From positions 992,001 to 1,056,000 of the forward strand of contig CM114271.1 in assembly GCA_050084515.1 (NCBI GenBank): a stretch of DNA of 64,000 bases, read 5' to 3'. The position numbers and the translations under genes are program-made. The stretch is from Blasia pusilla (lineage: Eukaryota > Marchantiophyta > Marchantiopsida > Blasiales). Under the pieces are notes generated by a model that did not search any database, was not told the DNA's origin, and saw nothing but the letters and a program-made list of their open reading frames with translations. Positions 37,342 through 50,017 of the stretch are shown here, in pieces (positions within the stretch are counted from its first letter, which is position 1; every line of letters begins with the position of its first letter).

Positions 37342-37748
37342 CGTCTGCAGTAGAAACCCATTTAGTGATAATCACGTTCCACTCACTACTGGGGTTGGAA
37401 TGCCCGTTTGAAGAAGCGGGTACCTACTCACTGCTCCCATTTCAGGTAACGGTAATTTTTAGGGACGTCCGAAAGAGAATTTTGTCCTCTTTTGGACGAT
37501 ATCAATTTTTAAATTCTTGTTTATAAGAAATTATTATTATTATTCAATAAAGTCCACTCGTGTGGACTCCACGAGAATTTTCTCCGTCCCCGTATTTATT
37601 CCTCGTCGGGAGGAAATGAGTGGCCCTAATACTCATATTGTCATTGCCGTTGGAGAATGAGTTATTCTTATTCTTTTTTTTATTCCCAATGGAATTTTAC
37701 ATATTATTATTGAGGCCTCTACCCCAAAGTGCTGTCAGTCACGAAATG

Positions 37749-37800
37749 ACCGGCTCTACCATCCAGTCAGAAAGGACCGGCTGTACCTCGCCCTAAACCC
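37749..37800 (+). promoter_or_regulatory. Possible RRP40 promoter elements (repeated GACCGGCT, telobox-like CCCTAAACCC)
   Basis: GACCGGCT occurs twice (about 37748 and 37775), and CCCTAAACCC lies at 37791-37800, 260 bp upstream of the RRP40 start. Telobox motifs (AAACCCTA) are common in promoters of plant ribosome-biogenesis genes, which suits an exosome subunit. It is suggestive only. Confidence 0.35.
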
Positions 37801-38062
37801 CCGAACTTTGCGACCTCCTTAAACCCCATTCTCGTGCACAGAGCAAAACGAATTCAAACTTCATTTCCAATTTCATCGCGACATCCCTACCGAATTCGAG
37901 AGCCTCGCGCACTGGCAGAGCGAACAACTACGGCAGAGCCCGGATATCTGATATTTGTGTGTTTTATTAAATTCGGGAAAGGCCAGTCAGCGTTTGTCCC
38001 GTGGAGATCGGACTACTTTCGTTGTTTGAAGTGTGTTTTTGGAGGGTTTGTGCGTGTACAGC

Positions 38063-40532
38063 ATGGAGGTGCAAGAGCGGGCGAAGTCGTCAACGCTGTC
38101 TCCTCTGGTGTCACAGATAGTGGTGCGTGTGTTGCATCTGGGGATTCCGCCGTTTCGAGCGGGTTACGTAGTTTGCTTTCGTGGCGGAAACGATTTCGTG
38201 ATTGTTCTCTAGGTTTAGGAGGTTGGATTCGCTGAGGTTGGGAATTGACTTCTGACTGCTATGTCATTCATAGAGTTTTTCTCATCGCCTCTGTTTTTGG
38301 TCGCACGCCACACCTGCCGATCCTAGCGCGGCGCCTGGTTTGTAGAAGTATCACTCCCCGCTGTTGAAGTCACTGCGCATTCTTCCTCTCCGTGTGCGGA
38401 AGAAAATTCTCCTAAGACGCCGTTTTCTGATAGAGTGTTTGTGCTTTTTCCAGGCACCGGGCGATGTGGTGTTGGACTTGTCGAAAGCTGGAAAAGTTGT
38501 GAGGCTTGGTGGTGGGCTGCGGCAGGTTTACTTTCTTACCGCACTTGAGCTAGTTGGAATGCCATTTTTCGTCACTGAGCTATGGGCCTCCTGAGAAATA
38601 AGATTTGGTGCTGATTTGAAGTTTTTGTTCGTCCCGATGAACGCAGGATGGTGATACAATTGTCGTCACCCGCGCTGGTAGGTTGAGGCATACTATACCC
38701 AATAAATATTGGGTGGAAGGATCACAGAAAAGGGTATGTCGAGCTGAAGAGAATCCACATCCAATCGAGAGAGCTGAAATGAGGGAACGTTAGGGTCTGG
38801 AGACTGGCTTTTAAGGCTAAGACTGTGTTTTGGTATCTTCGGTGTCATGGTCAGATCTTGCTTTGTTACACTTGGTGCTGATGGATGAGTGCATTATGTT
38901 CGACAAGTATGCATGATTAATTGCATTCTTGCTGTACTGTGAGTGACTTGTGGTAGGACTTCTAGATTCCGAAGAATTATAAGTAGGACACCATGGATGC
39001 TCCTGCGTACTTCTCTAATCAGTTTTTAGTGATATTTCATGTTAGGACGCTCAGGATTTCCACTGAGGATTGTGTTGCGTAACTAAGCTGTCACGTGTTT
39101 GCTTTGATTTGTGTTACAGTATGTTCCAAATCTGGAGGATGGGGTGATAGGTATAGTGTCCGACCGACGCTTTGAGGTTCGCCTCTTGATCAATCTCCTG
39201 ATATTCTTTGGAAGGCTCTAGGTCTGAAAGTATTTTATCTTTTGTGAATGGAGGAGAGAAAGTTTTGGCTTGGAATTGTGGGAATATTATATGAGGGTGA
39301 TCTTGCAATACCTGCTGGAGGAACTCAGAGACATGCTTGATTGTGGCAGGCTTTTGCAGTGGATATTGGAGCTCCAGCTCTGGCAACGCTGCCAATTCTA
39401 GCATTTGAAGGGGCCACCAGGCGCAATGCACCCAATCTTCAGGCAGGTAGTTGTCTGTAATTTTGCTGCCATCTTTTACAAAGCACATTTCTAAGCTGGA
39501 CCGTGGTTTTCTATTTCTATAGCCTCGTAGGGTTGCAACTTGCTTTTCCAAGTTTTGATGGCTTTGCGGTGCGACCTCTTACATTACCTTTTTTTTCTAC
39601 CTCATGAACTAGCTATATTGGGACCTAATTTTTCAAGATCATTTTTGTCACAGGTTGGAGCTGTAGTTTATGCCCGAGTTGTGAAAGCTCATCGTGATAT
39701 CAATCCAGAGCTCTCCTGCATGGATGGTGAGTATGATGCATACCAATAAATATTGTTAATGAGTGTTGCATGTTGATTTGTGAAAAGCTCACTTTTATGT
39801 AATGCAGCTTGCTGATGTTGGAATTGCATTACTTCTTGAGTGGTGCAGTTAGCAATAAGTCGTCAGGGTTTGGCCCTCTGAAAAATGGATATATTTTTGA
39901 ATGCTCAACCGGTCTTGCTAGAGCGTAAGTGTTTTGGAACTTTATACTCTGGCTCAGTATTGATGGAAGGGATTTTAGCTCATTTTACTGTGGCCTTGTT
40001 GAGTTATAGCTCATAGAGATGTTCCATTTTGTTTTCAACCTAGCAGTCGATTGGAAGTTGTTCGTATCAAAATCCTCATGTCCTGTAACTCAACTTGAAC
40101 TCCTCTCGGTTCTGCAGGCTACTGAGCAGGCCCATGTGCCCTGTGTTGGAAGCTTTGGGAAAAAGCCTCTCTTATGAGATTGCAGTTGGTCTGAATGGCC
40201 GGGTTTGGGTAAGATCTCACTACTGTGACAGACTTTAGAGATTTTTTCCGTCTCATGCATTTGCATGAAATCTGGTGTTTCTGTGATAGATTTATGCTTA
40301 GGTTGAATAATAGGATGCTGACTCTGGAATGAGGCCTTGTCAAATAGACTGGCTCATTTCAATGGTGCAGGATCTGATCGTTGACTTGGTGGTCATCTAC
40401 CTGGCTTTTCAGGTAAATGCAGAGACACCAACTACAATTGTAGCTGTAAGTAATGCTATTCTAGGTGCCGAGTTCTTGACTCCTGCTCAGCAGCACATCA
40501 TGGTTTCGACAGTTCTGGAACGCATGAAGTAG
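38063..40532 (+). CDS. RRP40: Exosome complex subunit RRP40 (EXOSC3)
   Basis: This is a cap subunit of the RNA exosome, which degrades and trims rRNA, snoRNA and mRNA 3'-to-5' in nucleus and cytoplasm. Nine exons join in frame to 242 aa: 38063-38122, 38454-38525, 38647-38733, 39120-39176, 39350-39442, 39654-39726, 39849-39924, 40118-40208 and 40413-40532. Visible family blocks are APGDVVLDLSKAGKVVRLGG (N-terminal domain), PNKYWVEGSQKRYVPNLED, the S1 domain with ILAFEGATRRNAPNLQ and YARVVKAHRDINPELSCMD, and the KH part with CPVLEALGKSLSYEIAVGLN followed by GRVW. Length fits the plant family. The intron 39443-39653 begins with GC; using it gives VGAVVYARV, as in relatives. The 145-aa antisense frame across exons 4-5 is a shadow. 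Confidence 0.96.
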
Positions 40533-42202
40533 TCCTGGAGGCACTTTTCAACCCAGGTTTTTTGTCGGACGTAACGTTCTACCTATTGGAAAGAACTGGG
40601 ATCTTGCCAGAATCAGAGCTCCTTGTCTGCACTGCTGTTTGAAATCCCAGTTCAATTGGGTGAGCTCAGGGGCAAGCCATATTATTATTGGCAACAGAGG
40701 TCTGGCAATGTCTCTGTGGAAGGCAGTGCGAGTCTCTGGTGCAGCCACCGCATTATAGGTGACTCTGGTCTTGATATGCAGCACCTGCTAGGAGCCAAGA
40801 AGATTGAATGTCTCATGGTTTCCAGAGGTTCAAGTTTCGAATGGGAGGCCATTATGTTTGCCTAGTGTCGTCTGGCCTCCCTGTGAAGCGAGAGTGATGA
40901 AGGCAGTCCGGGTGGAAGAGGTGAATCATAAAAGCTATTTAAATGCTCATCGGACAAGACTCTTTAGTTCAAGCCTTCTTACATCAATGAAGAAATTTCT
41001 GAAAAGCTTAGGACCACTTCATAAATCTGCAAAAGTCCTTAAAACCTTATTTTAGATACGTTTTTCCCAGTCAAAGTAATATCAACATTAGTTATCAAAA
41101 CATAACCAGCCACAGGAAATAAACACCCAATTTTGTGGACAATTTTGACACCTACACCCATATTATCATGGGAGAGTGTTCATAAGTGAAGTTTTCATCT
41201 CTCTTCCTCGTGTCTTTTTCATCCTCTGATTGATTGACTCGTGTCACCATCCCTCCCTAGCAAGTTATTTCTAGTGAGTCCTGTGCATATATATATGTAT
41301 ATATGTTCAATGCATTTTAGGGTCGGTTTAGGGTATATTAGCATTGGGTTGAGGATGATAGGCGTCAAGTTCTGCAGGTTTCGCCATGTAAGAAGCATTC
41401 TTCAAATTATAATATAAATTGCAATTGGAAAATATTTTAGTTGATATGGTAGTGGGCAATAAGAAAATGTGAGTATAATTAGTTCTTCATCATGTTTGGA
41501 GTCACTCCACATTAATTGTTTTGACAACCCTGGACATGGATATGCCCTCTAGCAACAATGCTCTTACACGGCTATCGATAGACCAAGAACTCAGAGCCTT
41601 TATGGCTTTGGCTCTGGTCCTCAAGAACCCCCGAAATCCCCCCTATGCCCCCTACCCACCCGTCATCCCACCCCTGACCTGCTCTCACCCTCTCCTTGAG
41701 TAGGCCGGAAGAGCAGTTCCGGCCGAGCAACTATATATCTGCCATGCGGCGGGTCGGCCCGCACCCATGTACCCATCCCACCCATCACCTATGTACCCAT
41801 TCCCCCCATATGTCGCGATGCCATTGCATATGGGCATGCGAATGGCCTTAGCGGTTCGGCGAAAGAATTGTGTTCATGTTTGGGCTACCTTCGTCGTTTA
41901 TATGTGCTCCAAGTTTTGCATGGAGGCTCGATCCTAGCAACAACCAATGAGTTGCCTCCAAGTCTCCAAAGTCGATCCCCACCTTCTTTGTGTGACGAAG
42001 AGTTGGGTCATAAGGATGAACGGTGTAGATTTGGGTTCGTTTAGATCCAACCGTCTAGTAGCTTTGAATGACCTTCTTCAATTTCGAGATTGACGCCTCA
42101 GTTTTGCAACTGGCGAGCAGGGAGTGAGCGGAGTTTCGGCGCCGTAGCCTAAGGGAGATTCAGGGCACCAGGACGGCTACCTTGAGTTTTATTTTCTCTT
42201 TA
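40533..42202. other. Intergenic 3' flank of RRP40
   Basis: No exon is recognised. A short TA-rich run lies near 41289-41305. No copies of the GGAATACC motif were seen here, although the motif starts immediately to the right. Confidence 0.5.
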
Positions 42203-42670
42203 CCTAGTTGGAATACCTTCCGAGGGAGATCGGGCAGAGACGCAAGTTACTCGTTCATGTTCGGGCAGATACGCAAGTTACTCCTTCATGTTAGAGGCAG
42301 GGCGGGTTCCTATTTTACGAGTGTTTTTCATGAATGGTTCGTGCGTTTTGGCAACTCTGACAGAAAGGCGAACTCGGTGGCGTTCAGAGGCAAACTTGAA
42401 TACATAAAGCCGAATGTAAATCATCTCAATCGCGGAGGTTGATCTGGAATACTTTCCGTTTATAAGTTTGCTTGAATGTACAGAGCAGGCATGTTCGTGT
42501 TGGAGAATGGAGAAGATTACGTATCTTTTTTTCTGGAATGATTCGCTCGATTTGGTGGTTCACAAATGAAGGCAAACGTGGTGGCAAACTTGATTAGAGC
42601 TCAGCAACTTTGAATCATCTTAATCACGGAGGTGCATGTGGAATACTTTCCGCCGTTGAGGTATGCTCGA
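42203..42670. repeat. ~200-bp diverged tandem repeats, each carrying the GGAATACYTTCC motif
   Basis: Segments at about 42320-42475 and 42537-42670 share ATGGTTCG/ATGATTCG, GGCRAAC...GGTGGC, AATCATCTTAATC, CGGAGGT and then GGAATACTTTCCG (motifs at 42446 and 42640). The stretch from 42203 (TTGGAATACCTTCCGAGG, GATCGGGCAGAGACGCAAG) is matched in inverse at about 43155-43232. Confidence 0.75.
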
Positions 42671-42839
42671 ATATTCACTCTCGTCACTTTTTTTATCATT
42701 CTTTGCCGTTCACTATAGTTGTGTCCCTATTGCACATGACAAGTTCTTTTTGGCTGCCTTTGTACTGTGTGATCTAAAGCCACGCATTTTATCCCCCAAC
42801 TACCATACCTTTTACTACTGACTTTTTATAAGATCCAGA

Positions 42840-43016
<177 letters not shown>

Positions 43017-43264
43017 ATGTTGCGGCCTTGCTCGACTCAGACGTGGCTTGATCGCTCACAATAGTCAGAGAATTCAGAGCACTTAGATCGAGCTTGTTCA
43101 ACTGAGACATAGCTTGCTCGACGTAGAAGTAGATGGCTTCCTTCACCTACAAACGTGATCAAGAGTAACTTGCGTCTCTGCCCGATCTCAAGAGACGTAC
43201 TCGCCGGAGTACTCTAGTCGGAAGGTATTCCAACTGAGAGACGTACTCGCCGAATCTCATCCTC

Positions 43265-45489
43265 GATTCGCCGTCACTCCCAGCTGATTATGTTATGATT
43301 TCAGGCTCTGTATTCCATAACCTCACCCCTGAATCATGTCCAGGTTTTCCGACCATCGTCTAAACCTGTTCGAGTTTGTAAACTTCTGGGTTGCTTAACA
43401 CTCAGTAATGGAGCCTCTAGGACCTCTACGGCACACTCCCAATGAGAGCGAATGAGCTCGAGAAATATGGGGGAGGAAACAGCCGCCCCTGTTCTCACGA
43501 TTCCGCTAACGAGCATCCATGTACCACATGGCTACAGTTGGTAATCTGTTATGTGGAATACTGCGACATATCTACACAAAACTGTGCATATGGAATCCCT
43601 GGAAGTGGATGATAACTCTCTACTTTGTGACACGAATGAGATGGAGAGGTGTAAATTGCTTTTCGACGGAGCTCAAGTCATGAGCCTTCCATCGGTGCTA
43701 CAACGTTCTGATTTGGGAAGTCCGATCCCGAAAGCAAGACATGCCTCAACTTTGAGTAGTAGACGGTACAAGACCTCAAAAATCCAAGGGGTTTGAGAAG
43801 AAACAACTTGTCCCGCCCACACTTGTACACTACACAAACGAGTGCAAGCACAATAGAGTGTCTGCTGTTCCTTGTGCATCGCTTGCACAATGACGTAATC
43901 CAAAGCTTCGATTCGATTATCATCTTTCCAAAGCTCTGGAACAGGGTTCGGGGAGTTTTTTCGTGGGACCCGGTACATAACCGGGAATGGTAAATCGGAA
44001 ACGGAAATTCCGGTTTTTGAACCGGTTTTCAGATATGAAATACAAAGAGCGTTCTCAAATCCAACCGGTTTTTCGTAGGAAGCTTTAAAATTAATCGGAA
44101 ATTCTCATATTTAACCGGCTAGCCTTACTCGTTACCCCGGATCTCCCCGATCATTGCTCAGGAAGTGGTGGTAAAATCAATCTTAATTACACTGCTGTCC
44201 ATGTATCGTGGAAGTGCAGGAAGATATCCGGCTTCTTCCCACCATATGTTTTCATGCTTATCGTTCCCAATTGCCAGGGTCTGCATATTTCCATGTAAAT
44301 CATCGCCCAATTTGACACAGCTAGCTATACGCCATAGGATAGTTTTAGGGAATTTGCTTGATGAATATCGAATGATTAACCAAGCGTTTGCAAGGACTTC
44401 TAAATATATTTCAGAAATTGTAGCAATTTGCGTTCTTATGAGCGCGCCTCTTATGAGTCACCCTGGCCAGACTACTCAAAACTTATCGCAAGCTGCAAAC
44501 ATTCTGTAATAATCCGTGTGGATAATGAATCCATCGCGAAGTTGTAAGTGAAGTTGATTCTGAAGTGATATTTTCCGTAGGTTCCTTTGCGATTGGGTAA
44601 GATGGGAATTTTCTGTAGGTTCCTTTGTGATCCGAGGATGGGAAGTTACATTCTTGTGAACCGTGGAAGCTGCCTTCCCTAGGCTTACTACAATATGTCA
44701 TATACTACTGTAGCTACCCTGGGCCCAAGATGAAACCCTGCAGTCCAGACTCCGCTTTATATTGAAGTAGTTGCTGGATCTTCATTCGGACTTGTTAGAC
44801 TGTTCCCACATTTCAATGGAGGACGAAACCTGAGATGGAGGACCACCGTAGGTAGGCGTACCGGATGAAAGAGAGTTAGGTCCGCCATATCTCTCTCCGC
44901 CCAACGCCTTGGAGAATTCCACGCTGGTTTACTATGTGCTTTTAACATACACATGTCAGGTTGGGAGTGGTGGAATGGAAGGATTGCTCTGTAGCAGATT
45001 TTAATGATGAACCTCTCAAATTACCAATCAGCCAGGCGACCAACAGACCTTGTTTGTTTGAATTGCACGTCTACATTTTTTCACGTAAAAATGCTACATC
45101 ATCCATTCACTTTAGATGCCAATTGTAGATGAATTTTTTGTCTAATCGGATGACATGTAACAGTCATTTTTTTAGGTTCTATTAACTCCTAACCACACAG
45201 GTAGTTTAGGTGGCTACTTGCTGTGCTTCAACTGATTGTAAATTTTTTCGAACCCTTTGCTTGATTTTTCTCCTCTTTTAGATTGATACACAACTTGTAG
45301 TAAGATGGTTTAGGGAGGAATGGAAGGCATTTGGGCTTTGAAACCAAGGGATATTTTAGAAGAATACCAAGGTTTAAGAATAGATTTCACATCAAACATT
45401 TAGTGGGAATGTTCATTGCCCAGAACTAGTGGGTCTTGTTAGGTGTTATCCCTTTGGAACATGTTCATGTCATGGTTTGAGATACTTTA
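43265..45489. other. Non-coding stretch left of the BED-finger frame
   Basis: No exon is recognised. It contains the inverted partner (43935-44160) of the repeat at 16241 and a duplicated phrase TGTAGGTTCCTTTG/CGTAGGTTCCTTTG near 44580-44620. Only partial forms of the GGAATACC motif occur (for example 45322 and 45362). Promoter elements of the following frame may lie here but are not identifiable. Confidence 0.4.
43935..44160. repeat. Dispersed repeat, inverted partner of 16241-16390
   Basis: It carries CTGAAAACCGG, AATTTCCGATT, AGCCGGTTAAA and GGAGATCCGGGGTAA in reverse complement, interleaved with extra ACCGGTTTT blocks. It is slightly longer than its partner. Confidence 0.65.
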
Positions 45490-48232
45490 TTGAATGTGTT
45501 TCAAGAGTGCCTTTCCCATGTCTACTCCAACCTCAGTTTCCACCGGGTAGTTTGTGGCGTTGCATTGGGGGAAAATACCTATTGGAGGTATTTTCATGAC
45601 GGCGCAAAGTGGATGTGTCTAGTTTGTAGTCGCATTTACTCTGCAAAGAACAAAACAAAGTGCAATCAACACTTAACTAAGAAGCACCCTCACCTGCATC
45701 CAAGTTACTTAGTACCTTTGGAAAATGCAGGTAGGCATCCTGACGACCCTGTGAAGGGCCGTAAGAGGAATATTAGTGAGAAGCAGAGAGAGAAAGATTT
45801 GATGAGAAAATCAGGAGATGCTATCGCGTCTAGAAAAGATGAAGAGGGAAAAATTATACAGATTTAGACAACATTGGTCTGAGACATGGTTGACAATGGA
45901 ACGAGATCCTGTCATCCCACACTTGTTCAAGAAGCCAGCATTGTTGGCTTTAATGGAGTGTGATCTCCCCAAGTGCCTTGGTATCCAAGATTGGGATGAC
46001 TTATTGGATAGAGAAAAGTATGACATGTGTCTTGTGAAAGTACGAGAGTGCGGTGAAAGCAATTTGATGATGGATGTGATTGTCTTAACATGCTTGGTTG
46101 CCATTGAGAGAGCTAGTGAACCTGGTTCTGCAGACCAGATTGGGAGGGGGAAGAATTACTTTCTTCATTTGGAGTTGGTGAAGAAACTTTGGGGAGTAGA
46201 GGAGAAGAAATAGGGAATGTATTTGGGTGTGCTTCCTGCCATTTTTAAAGATGAGAGATCTCAAAAATTGAAGGAGACACAAGCTTGGATTGCTCGAAAG
46301 AAACAAAACTTAATGGCTTGGCTTGAAAGAGATCAAGCCAAGTACTTGGATTTCATGGCTAGGCAGCAATGGAATGAATGGTTGGAGAGAAGAAACTTGG
46401 AGGAGGTCAAAGAGGTTTGCAAAAAAAGAGCTTCCAAGTATGTCCCAAGGGAGAAGAAGGATGTAGATTTAGATTGGTCTAGGGGAATGTACATAAATCT
46501 ACATTAGGGAGTAGCTCTAGCAAACCACCTCCCACCTCTCAAGGAGATGAATGTGATGATATAAGTGACTTTCAAGTTTTGCGCCCAAAGAGGCGAAGTA
46601 AGTTGGCTTGTAAGCCTGCTGTTGAGAAGTTTACAGCAATGAGTGTAGAAGATTTTGGTAAGAGTAGGGAGGACCATATTGGTTTGACGCATGTGGAAGA
46701 AGTTAGAAAGGTCGGAGTGTGCACGAGATCTATGGGAGGTGACTCTTGCTCCAAGGTTGGGCTTCCACATATACCCAAGTCCTTGAAGAAGAGAGAAAAA
46801 ACTATATCGGGTACTGCCCCTTCTTCTTCCCCTATTGAGACCCCTTGTGTGATGGTTGAAGACCAGGTTGGTCTAGATTTTCCACCATGTACTACTGATG
46901 CACGAGAAACTATTCCAGCACCTGGGAGTTGTGATGTGTCCATTGGCCCTTCATGTGTCGAGATGAACCTTCCACAAGGAGAAATCTTGAAGGGTAGCTC
47001 TTATGTGGTCGGGGAATATGTTGGTGAGTCTCCTCCCTTGCGAAGAGACTTTACTTTCAGTTGGAGCACCAGAAGTTGTTATTGGAGTATCTTATAGTGG
47101 TGCAGTGATGGAAAGTATCCCAACCAGTGTGTGTGTGTGGTGGTGGTGGTGGTGGTGGTGGCATTGGAGCTTCCCGTGTTGAGTTGGATCTACATGATAG
47201 CTCTCATGTGGATGGGTAATATGTTGGTGAGTCTGCTCCCTTGCATGTAGACATTGTAGACTCAATTGGAGTTTTGGAGGCAAGTCTCGGAATACCTTCT
47301 AGTGTTGCAGGTTTGGAGAAAGGCATTCCAGCATTTGGATGTGGTGGTGGTGGGGATGATGGTGAGATTGGAATTACCGCAGATGATATTCCAGAAGGTA
47401 TTCCGAGCTTGGTGAAAGTTTCATCAGAGATGTTGGAGGATGATTTGGAGGGAATGGCACGAGCTCATAGAGTGGATGATTTAGGAGATGTTGGCGTTGA
47501 CATTGTGGGTATTTTAGAGACTTTGTGTAGCCAAGTGGGATGCATAAATGATAGTATATCCCATATCTCTACACATGATGTTTTCTTTACCCATGTTGGT
47601 AGTGCTTTGGATTGTCATGAGACATCCAAAGGAGGTTTGGCTGGTGATTATGGTGATCCTATTGTTGGAGGTTCATCCATTGAGAGACCTTCTACCCATG
47701 ACCTTTTTGCTTTGAGGAAAAATCTTTTGAAGGTTGGTTCTTCATATGTACCAAGAAGTAGAAAGGGAAAGAAGAAGGTTTCAATGGATAATGGAGAGGA
47801 GGATAATATACATGGTGGGGGCTTCGCTTCTTTGGATGATATGGATTCCATTGATCAAATTTCTGATAGCCAAATTTAAGAGATCTCCATGAGATCAACG
47901 GTGAGTGGTTTATTCCTCCACCCACGAGCCAAGTAGCTGATGCTGCCGAGTGCGGGGAGGTGGAAAGAGATTTGCCAAATGCCTCCCAACTTGATGTCAC
48001 CCAAATCATGGCGGAGTCAAACATGGAACTTCTTGTGGATGACTTGGACATAAGGCCCAAAAATATTCCACGACACACGGGTTTATCTCCCACTATGGAG
48101 GAGTGTAGAGAACTAGGGAAGACAAGGTCCGAGGTCCTTCAAGATATGTTGGCTACACCACCCACTCGACGGGCAAAAAAGAAAAATGTATATGGCAAAT
48201 CAATAATAGAGCGAAAGCGGCGTAAGAATTAG
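45490..48232 (+). pseudogene. BED-type zinc-finger accessory protein of the MULE-like element (broken frame)
   Basis: Consecutive plus-strand frames (45490-45867, 45818-46213, 46217-46507, about 46483-47097, 47241-47879, about 47866-48232) read as one long protein interrupted by lesions. The start has CLVCSRIYSAK...HLTKKH, a C-x2-C...H-x4-H finger of BED type. A charged Lys/Glu-rich middle follows (RKKQNLMAWLERDQAKY). The segment with YVGESPPL recurs as YVGESAPL, and YVPREKK recurs as YVPRSRK, suggesting internal duplication. The end is strongly basic (RRAKKKNVYGKSIIERKRR), like a nuclear signal. TAG at 46211 and TAA at 47217 fall inside matching sequence, and the frame shifts near 46490, 47060 and 47870. 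Some breaks might instead be introns. No known family is recognised beyond the finger. A role as a DNA-binding helper of the element is inference. Confidence 0.55.
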
Positions 48233-50017
48233 GTAAAAAAATGTAATTTTGTTATTGAGTGCATTCTTTTGTTAGTTCTTGTTTCTTTCAACATGTTGAG
48301 GAGATCACCTTGGATAACAAAGTCCTGTTGATAATTCATAAGTTTTATTGATGTGTTTTTTTTTCAGGTTGGAGCGGATTTTGGTTTCACATGGCCGAAA
48401 ATTGGGACATCTTTCTTATAGACATTCCTTTGAACCATCTTACAATTATGCATAGAGTAATATGTTGTGAAGCAAACTTGTGCTTTTTCTTGCAAATGGG
48501 GCTTTCAGATCGAATATATTGTACTACCAGAAATTCTTCCGTCAATGTCACAATCATAGTGCATTTTTTGGAGCAGATATAGTAATATCGGAAGGCTTTA
48601 TGCCAAGGCCACTACCATATTGTTAATTTTTTGACTTTGTTAGTTTGAAAGTAGATGACTATAAAATGCGTATAGTGAGAATGATCTCACTCCAATTGTT
48701 AGAAATAGAGAAAATCTATCCTGAAGGCATTTTTTCATCTTAATACTCTTGGTCTTTCATTGGTATTTGTGACATTCATTCATTCTCTTCCTCTTCTTTG
48801 AATATCACATATTTTTTCTAATACTTTGGAATGAGTGAGTTTGTTGTTTTACTTGTTGTTTGATCTCATAGGCAAGTATACCTTAAACCTTCTCGCTTCC
48901 CATGTAAATCACTCCCTACATCAATAATCGGTTTTTGTTTTTTTCTGCTCTTGAGATGAGTAAGTTGTTGGTACTTATAGGATTTTTGTTAGAGCTTGTA
49001 CTGCCGAAAGGTATTCCAACATTTCTCACACTCTTAGTGTTTGTCTACTGCTTTTTGAGTTTGATTACTTGCCATGTTTTATTGGAAGATTCCTATAGTG
49101 TTTCAGCTGCAGGGTGGTATTTTAGGTAAATTTCAGTTTCCATATAGGCACCTAGAGTATGTATATCGTAGACATTCATCCATTTTGTACGACAATAGGA
49201 GAGTAAAAGGAGTAGGAGAGTAAAGGTGTATATTTTGAAAATTAAATTTCTACAAAAGCTACAGAAGACTCTGTTACACTCATGTCTTTTGAAAAGCATT
49301 CTTGATGATTTGGATGTTATCTAAGGCTTTAGGAGTATACAATGTTCTACGGAATGGTATTCCGTCACTTGAACTATAGGGTGGTATTGTTGTTAAAATT
49401 AAGTTTCCATATAGAGACTCACAGTATCTATTGCAATGCTTTAGGAGTAGAGTATGTACAGTCGAAAGGTATTCCGTCACTTCTCACATATTTTACTTTA
49501 TGAGATTGATTACTTTCGAGCTACACAAACGATTACCACATGATTTATCTGATATATTGGAATGATTGAGCTTGTTTTTTTGTCTAGTATGTATTTAAAG
49601 TATTTTTTTTCGATGGCTATCATATTTGAGCTTTGATTTGGTACTATAGGTTAAGTTTACTTTCTGTTTAGGGTCTTAGTGTGCTTACATTATGGACATT
49701 CGCCCCATTTTTTGTGATACTTGTAAAGGAGAGTAAACGGGTATTTTTTGAAAATGACATGACTCTGTAAATACTAAATAGGATTCACTGCGAGCACTAT
49801 AGAGTAATGTGTTAAGATCATTCCTTTCCTACGAAGATGAAACGTGATGATTCCGATGCCATTGAGAAGTTTGTGTAGAATCTGTGCTATTGAAAGGCAT
49901 TCCGTCATTTCCCTCAATCTTACTATTGATTTACTTTTGTTACTTGTCTTTTTTTTTTCGTGAAGATCACATGACTTTTCTCATGCATTATAATCAAATG
50001 CTTGTGTACAGGTAAGT
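48233..50017. repeat. Spacer with diverged ~430-460-bp repeats carrying the motif
   Basis: The core CGAAAGGTATTCC followed by a C/T-rich tail (CACTTCTCACA or CATTTCTCACAC) lies at 49005 and 49463, with a GGCATTCCGTCATTTCCC version at 49896 and an extra one at 49356. The surrounding text also repeats, for example GACATTCATCCATTTTGT near 49169 and GACATTCGCCCCATTTTTTG near 49695, and GGAGAGTAAA near 49198 and 49730. No coding exon is recognised. Confidence 0.65.

Noticed and set aside
39114-39551. 145-aa minus-strand frame
   Set aside because: It is antisense across RRP40 exons 4 and 5, which are clearly coding on the plus strand.
47120-47162. GT/GGT-rich run as a possible regulatory repeat
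   Set aside because: It reads as a glycine run inside the BED-finger frame and is better explained as coding low complexity.
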